In this document: one piece after another, positions 59,247 through 64,000 of the stretch
How positions within the stretch are numbered: position 1 is the first letter of the stretch
How the letters are laid out: every line of letters starts with the position of its first letter
Origin: Bryopsis sp. KO-2023
Taxonomy: Eukaryota > Chlorophyta > Ulvophyceae > Bryopsidales > Bryopsidaceae
Length of the DNA: 64,000 bases
NCBI GenBank assembly: GCA_030272585.1
Contig: BSYQ01000003.1
Span: 6,634,001-6,698,000, forward strand
Direction of reading: 5' to 3'
Position numbers and translations under genes: made by a program
The notes under the pieces: generated by a model
Told to the model about the DNA's origin: nothing
Seen by the model: only the letters and a program-made list of their open reading frames with translations
Database searches by the model: none

Positions 59247-59845
59247 TGAGATCAAGGAGAAAACTGATTGAGGCTATATTTGCTTGAAAATAGGTGGAAT
59301 ATTTCGGGTTGGCCTCTGTTTTTTTTCCAGTTTTTTTATTACTACTTGGCATAATTTTTACAAGGGATGGAGATATGATGATGAGATAGAGATTTGATGG
59401 TGAAGCTGTATTTTTCTATTGATTGTGGGCGGCTTCCTTGTGGATAGATTTATATATTCAATGGTGATATTAGTCCGAAACGACTCAGTTTAAATGTTGA
59501 CACCTGTTTGAATCGATACTTTATATTCTTTTGATAAATGAAAGTTAATGGGGGTTCACATACCAATGGAATACGCCAATTTTTCTGACAAATCATATTT
59601 CAGCACAAGACAGGAGACGCTTCGTGTTTTTCCATCTCTAGGCCCACATGTTTCAATTGATACCCCAATACTTTTTTATGCACAGTTTTGGACAGAGAAG
59701 GAAAAACGGTCCCTTCACCAAATCGAGAAAGCATGATCACGCGATACCAACCACCCCTCAAGAATGGCGCTTGTCGCTTCGCTTTTGTGGTGCGCTTCTT
59801 GCCCTCAATTCCACAGCTGATCACTACCCTTGCGACTCCTTCCCC
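59247..59845 (+). other. Intergenic MFS2 to GST-like gene
   Basis: The MFS2 3' untranslated region and the promoter of the GST-like gene, both on the plus strand. The open frame runs upstream of the chosen GST start to 59648, but that part is Ser/Lys-rich and lacks similarity, so I treat it as leader. Confidence 0.45.
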
Positions 59846-61075
59846 ATGCCGGTCTTGTACAGCATTCGTTTCTCCCCATGGACCCTCAAGGCGAAATGGG
59901 CTCTGGCGCACTACGACGCCCAGCATACGAACAAAGAGTTTTTGAGCGGAGTGACGGACGCGATCTTGAGGTGGAAAACAAAGAACTTCTGTGGGCGATT
60001 GACCGTCCCGATATTGATTGGTGAGGGTGGCGTCGTCTTGACGGAATCCTTCGAGATTGCCCAGTGGGCGGGCCTCAACAAGGGACCCAACTGTCAGGGT
60101 GGGGATTTGTTCGATGGGGTGGATGCTGATGTGATGAAGCAGTGGAACCAGCGATCAGACGAGATTTTGAACTATTCCCGGTGAGTTGCTCGGCACTGTC
60201 CTTCCACAGTTTGGCGGCGAGATCGGGAACACTCGTCCATCCGAAGCATGCATGTCTCGACTTCCACATTTTTGAGGTTATGCCTCTAAAATCAGTCCAG
60301 CAACACAATTTGAGGATTGGAATCATGCATGCCAGCTGTACAAGGCAGCTGTACCATTTTTTGGAGGAAAATCACCATCATCACTTTTCCAACCATCCAT
60401 AATGTTTTACCTTTTTGTTACTGTGGAATCTGCTCAAATTTGAAGCAAGCAAATGCGTCATCAGGTCGCTGGCTTTGCAAGGTATGATGAATAATGGGGA
60501 TGCAACAAAACAAACTCTGCCCAAGCTGCTGCAAAACTCCTTGGGGGTGATGATCGCCAAACGTTTCCTTCGAAAACTCACCAAAAAATATGAGAATGAG
60601 CCCGGTGAGTGCACTTTTTTTAAGAAAACCCATGAACTATCCATTTTTGTCCATTTTTACGTGTTCTTTTTTATGGTCCATTTTGTGTTATCAACAGACA
60701 GATATCCATCCATATGAGTGTCTTTATTGTGAGGTTTATCAAATACAGCCAGTGGTTACCTAATACCCTGATTCACATTCGACAGGCACCAATTCCAAAG
60801 AGAATGCGAGGGAGTGCCTGGTCGTTCTGAGGGAAGCTCTGGCCAAAAGCGGCGGAGAATACATCACAGGCAGTTTCAGCTATGCTGACATTGTGATGGT
60901 CATTGCATTGTTGGCAGTCTACCCATTCAATGGTGTCATGCCCGCCTTTCCTGAGTTCCAGGAAGCCTTCACTGTTCCGGGTTTTTCCGAAGAGTTTGCT
61001 GATCTTGTGGAGTGGGGGAAGAAGATTGTAGCCAAACATCACCATGCAGGATCAACTACAGGGGCCAAGGATTGA
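59846..61075 (+). CDS. Glutathione S-transferase-like protein
   Basis: There are three exons: 59846-60180, 60465-60604 and 60786-61075. They total 765 bases and give 254 residues. The N-terminal thioredoxin-like half begins MPVLYSIRFSPWTLKAKWAL, with Ser-Pro-Trp at the place of the catalytic Ser/Cys. VPILIGEGGVVLTES follows: the cis-Pro in VP and the glutathione gamma-Glu-binding E-S motif. The C-terminal all-helical half contains YITGSFSYADIVMVIALLAV, the N-capping S/T-x-x-D motif of GST domain 2. It is about 30 residues longer than a standard GST, mainly in the linker (ILRWKTKNFCGRL and MKQWNQRSDEILN). Class cannot be assigned; omega-, zeta- or glutathionyl-hydroquinone reductase-like roles are possible. 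No targeting sequence is obvious, so cytosolic is the default. The AATAAA at 61182-61187 supports the 3' end. Confidence 0.85.
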
Positions 61076-61696
61076 AGGGTGGATTGACTGTTCCCTCAAG
61101 TTGCGATCGTCACGAATATGCTGGTGTTTTGTTTGTTTGGTGGTAGGACAGGTTTTGAAACCTGCGGTTTTGTCAGCAAGAAATAAATGGGGTAGAGAAC
61201 AAGTGGGGTGGGGAATTCAATTTGCATATATTAGATCTCACTTTTTCTGGTTTGGTTATGTTATATGTTATGTTTCCTCTCAAACTATTTGTAACTAAAT
61301 GTTGATTATTGCCATGCAGTGCACTCACATATTGTCAAGTAATCCAACATCCATACAGGCAAAGTCACACTCACTCAAAAACACAATTGCAGCTTTCCCT
61401 CTAGCACATCATCCCAATCATTAAACTCTATCGAAAATATTTTCGCTCCACACCATTCCACGTGACAAAATCTAAAATATGTATTTTTTTTGTATTTGTT
61501 GCTCCATCCCTGCCACCAAAAAAAAAAGAAAAAACGAGAAAAATGATTTTTTTTCAAGCCTGCACGCTACAATCCATCAAAATCATCGCCACCCCTCAAC
61601 TGCTCACCACAACTCCCTACTCTTCTTCAAAACACACACACCAAAAAAAAAAAAACCTGTTCATGAACCCCTCATGCGTTCTCAACAAAGCCACTT
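61076..61696. other. Convergent intergenic region after the GST-like gene
   Basis: The two facing 3' untranslated regions. AATAAA for the GST-like gene is at 61182-61187. A-rich runs lie near 61517-61530 and 61644-61655. The frame 61462-62021 on the plus strand is a mix of A-rich DNA and the shadow of the minus-strand gene. No gene is seen. Confidence 0.5.
61182..61187 (+). other. Polyadenylation signal of the GST-like gene
   Basis: A canonical AATAAA lies 107 bases after the GST-like stop codon. Its distance is normal for a 3' untranslated region in this window. Confidence 0.5.
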
Positions 61697-63425
61697 TCAA
61701 GCGGCCTCCGCAAACGGTTCTCTTTCCAAACTGCCCACTGCGAAACCAAGCTTCTCGGCAGCCGCTTTGAAAGCATCCATTTGTTCGCTCGACAATGGAT
61801 GTCGCCTCCTCTTGATGTCAGACACCAAGTACTCCATGATCTCATTGCTGCTCTCAAAGTTCAGCGATGCTAAGCCGGTTGCGAAATCAGCAACATCTTG
61901 TGTGGACATCAAGTGTTCTGAGTGGTCGAGGGTGACCTGTGCAGACATCCCATCAATTCTCAACCACCGAAGTGGTGGTGGTGGTGGTGGGTTTTCTCAT
62001 TTAAACATTTATTTGGAGTAGGTGGGTGGAATAGCACTTCTAAACAACACAAGTAGGTTCTCGACCACACATGCTTCTTTTGATCAAGACCGTTAGTGTC
62101 GTGCTGTCACTTGTGTGGGTAACCACACAAGTGAATATCCCCCCTGTTGGCTGAGGCTATTTCGGTGTCACATTGCCGCTGGAGTTTTTACATCAATATA
62201 CAGCATTTCAGAGGAAACCCCCATGCACTGCAATTCACTTCCATGATGGGGGTGGAGCCTTTCCAGACAGCAGCTTACCTGGACTCGCTTCAAAGTCTCG
62301 TTCATGAATCGAGCATAGTCAGTGACCCCCATATCTCCGAGCGCTTTCGTGACCTTCGCGAGTTCATCCATTCGCAGCTTGGAGGCTTTCCCGCTGAGAA
62401 CATCGATTGCTGTCGGGACGGCACCCCACTTATCTTCGATTTTCATTTTGGCCATCGCCCACAGCAAGGAAGCCACGTTCTGGGGGGACGTCGCCTCATC
62501 AGCGATCACCGTTGGGGCTCCATCCAGCAGGTAGTCCAATGTCGCTTCCTCGAGAGGGAGTTCGCACATTGCTGAAGCCTCGATCATGTTGCAAACATTG
62601 TTACCGTTTCGCATTTCGATTCCACACTTGGGCAAGTGAGCTTCCAGTCTCCTCAGACAGTCTTCGACCGTCACGTCGGAGTTTTGGTCGAGTTTCAGCT
62701 TGTTCATTCCGGGGCCGAAGGTGGAGAGACCCCAGAAACACATCACCGCTTGGCGCAATTCCATGATGTCGACTCGCTCCGGCTGGCTGAGGAAATTTGC
62801 AAAGTCCAGGATGAGCTTCTGGTAATTTGACACCATCCAGGACTTCTCTTTGAAGCAAATCGCGATGCATCCAATTCTGTGAATGACGGTGGCGGCATTG
62901 ATGTGGTCCATCTGAACACACAGAAAAGAAAAGGTTTCAATTTGGACACACGCCATCACCAGAAGTAAGCAATTGTCATTTCGTCTGTGTATACTTTCTC
63001 TGCAATCACAGCCTCACCAGTACACAGTGGCTGGAAATGTCCAATTTAAATATGGTTCTGAGAGAAGGATGCATATTGAGTGGGGACATGGAGGCGAGTG
63101 CCACCTCGAGCAAAATATCATTCACAATAAATGACGAGATGGGGCCATGTCCCCCAGACTGACTTGGCAGCCACTGGTACTCTGTTTTTTCCTTTTTCCA
63201 GTGGATTCATTTTAAAGAGAATTTCACACTCACGTCGTCCCTGAACCTTCCGACAATATCAACACAATCGTTGAAAAACGACTCTCCAAGTTCGCTCATG
63301 GCATTGTCAGCCTCGACCCCTTCTCTGAATTCCATCCTTCTGAGTTTGGTTTTGTATCGAGTGGCCAACCGCATCATGATTTTGCTGAAAACCCTTCTTT
63401 TGTGCATGATGTCTTCAAACTCCAT
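61697..63425 (-). CDS. Alpha-helical-repeat protein (OPR/RAP/FAST-like), unknown function
   Basis: There are four exons on the minus strand: 63425-63234, 63158-63018, 62911-62279 and 61936-61697. They total 1206 bases and give at least 401 residues. The frame continues open upstream to an acceptor at about 63512 with FLWGQSGLRSCSST, which may be a mitochondrial or plastid targeting region whose first Met lies in another exon. The body is a string of amphipathic helices with the pattern common in octotricopeptide-, RAP- and FAST-kinase-like organelle RNA proteins of protists: NVASLLWAMAKMKIEDKWG, MDELAKVTKALGDMGVTDYA and DVADFATGLASLN. No RAP or kinase-like catalytic domain is visible at the C-terminus, which ends LEREPFAEAA. 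A role in organelle RNA handling is only an inference from this pattern. Exon 2 was found by coding sense and phase. Confidence 0.7.
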
Positions 63426-63912
63426 GTTGTGTCTGCTCTTCCTTTCACCCGGTGTCGAGCTGCACGACCGTAAGCCGCTCTGCCCCCAAAGGAAATTGCC
63501 TCGGTCATGACCCTGCAGTCCAAAATGAAACACCCACCATTCAAGTTTCACCTCCCGCTTAGAAAAAATATATTGTCAGGCAGTCAAGATGGGGTTTTTG
63601 GAGGTTGGATGGAACACCATACAATTTCAAAAACGTCAGAATTGGAGCCGACTGCAAAAATAACTTTAACTACAAGTCACCCTAATTTGTATTTCAACAA
63701 ATGCAGTACAATGCTTGCAGTTAAAAAAAATATATATGTGCATCAGTGACCATCGTTCATTGCCCAACTTCACACTGCCCCCCCCGCCGCCCCCCCCCCC
63801 TCTCTTGATTTTGTAAAGATTGAAGAAAAAACAGCCAAATTGTGACGGGCAGCTCAAACATTTATTTATACTGCAAGACCACAAACATGGGAAATGCAAA
63901 TTAACATTTTCT
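63426..63912. other. Upstream region of the helical-repeat gene and 3' UTR of the edge gene
   Basis: This contains the open 5' extension of the helical-repeat gene (to about 63512), a C-rich run at 63777-63800 and an AATAAA on the minus strand (63866-63861). No other gene is seen. Confidence 0.45.
63861..63866 (-). other. Polyadenylation signal of the edge gene (minus strand)
   Basis: AATAAA on the minus strand (TTTATT on plus), about 47 bases after the TAA that ends the probable terminal exon at 63962-63913. Confidence 0.4.
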
Positions 63913-63962
63913 TTACCCGAACGCTTGTGGGCGTTGCTTGGAAGGCATCCAGCGAAAAAGAC
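63913..63962 (-). CDS. Probable terminal exon of a gene cut by the right window edge
   Basis: On the minus strand, a T-rich tract followed by ACAAAAAAG gives a plausible 3' splice site at 63963. The 50 bases after it read, with phase-2 entry, LFRWMPSKQRPQAFG and then TAA at 63915-63913, followed by AATAAA. The basic, aromatic C-terminus looks like real protein, but it is too short to assign to a family. The rest of the gene lies beyond base 64000. A different reading frame without this exon is possible. Confidence 0.35.
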
Positions 63963-64000
63963 CTTTTTTGTACAAAGCATTCAGAAAAAAAAAAGTCAGT

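Overview
This is a eukaryotic nuclear window, not a prokaryotic one. About 16 protein-coding genes are present, most of them broken by many short GT-AG introns. The 3' splice sites usually follow long T-rich tracts, and intergenic DNA is A/T-rich with homopolymer runs. I rebuilt gene models by eye. For every complete multi-exon gene the exon phases match and the summed length is a multiple of three, which supports the models. The organism is a free-living protist and probably an alga or a relative: it has DPE2, the maltose-metabolising enzyme of cytosolic starch users, a short plant-like COX5C subunit, and a LamG/cysteine-rich surface protein of a kind common in protists. I cannot settle the lineage (chromerid/dinoflagellate-like alveolate, cryptophyte, glaucophyte or chlorarachniophyte) from this window alone.

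Layout, left to right: the 3' half of DPH5 (+); XPC/Rad4 (+, 17 exons); a von Willebrand A protein (-, 7 exons); a first SVOP-like MFS transporter (+, 7 exons); a small signal-anchored coiled-coil protein (-, 5 exons); a large LamG/DUF4215-like type I membrane protein (-, 16 exons); RFC4 (-, 7 exons); an enhancer-of-polycomb protein EPL1 (+, 7 exons); proteasome subunit RPN6/PSMD11 (-, 7 exons); COX5C (-, 2 exons); MTR4 helicase (+, intronless, 1000 codons); DPE2 (+, 17 exons); an RpiB/LacA-family isomerase (-, 2 exons); a 455-bp hAT-like foldback/MITE element with an 8-bp target duplication; a possible 81-aa protein (-); a second SVOP-like transporter (+, at least 6 exons); a glutathione S-transferase-like protein (+, 3 exons); an alpha-helical-repeat protein (-, at least 4 exons); and what looks like the last exon of another gene cut by the right edge (-).

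The genes do not form one pathway. They are a normal eukaryotic mix: genome maintenance (XPC, RFC4), chromatin (EPL1), RNA and protein turnover (MTR4, RPN6), translation-factor modification (DPH5), respiration (COX5C), starch and sugar metabolism (DPE2, RpiB-like), transport (two MFS proteins) and cell surface (LamG protein). Several neighbours are divergently paired and could share promoters: vWA/MFS1, RFC4/EPL1, COX5C/MTR4. I found no convincing tRNA, rRNA or CRISPR. The most unusual items are the foldback element, the LamG surface protein, the lone intronless MTR4, the two MFS paralogues that share five introns, and two introns that carry a second copy of their own 5' splice site.
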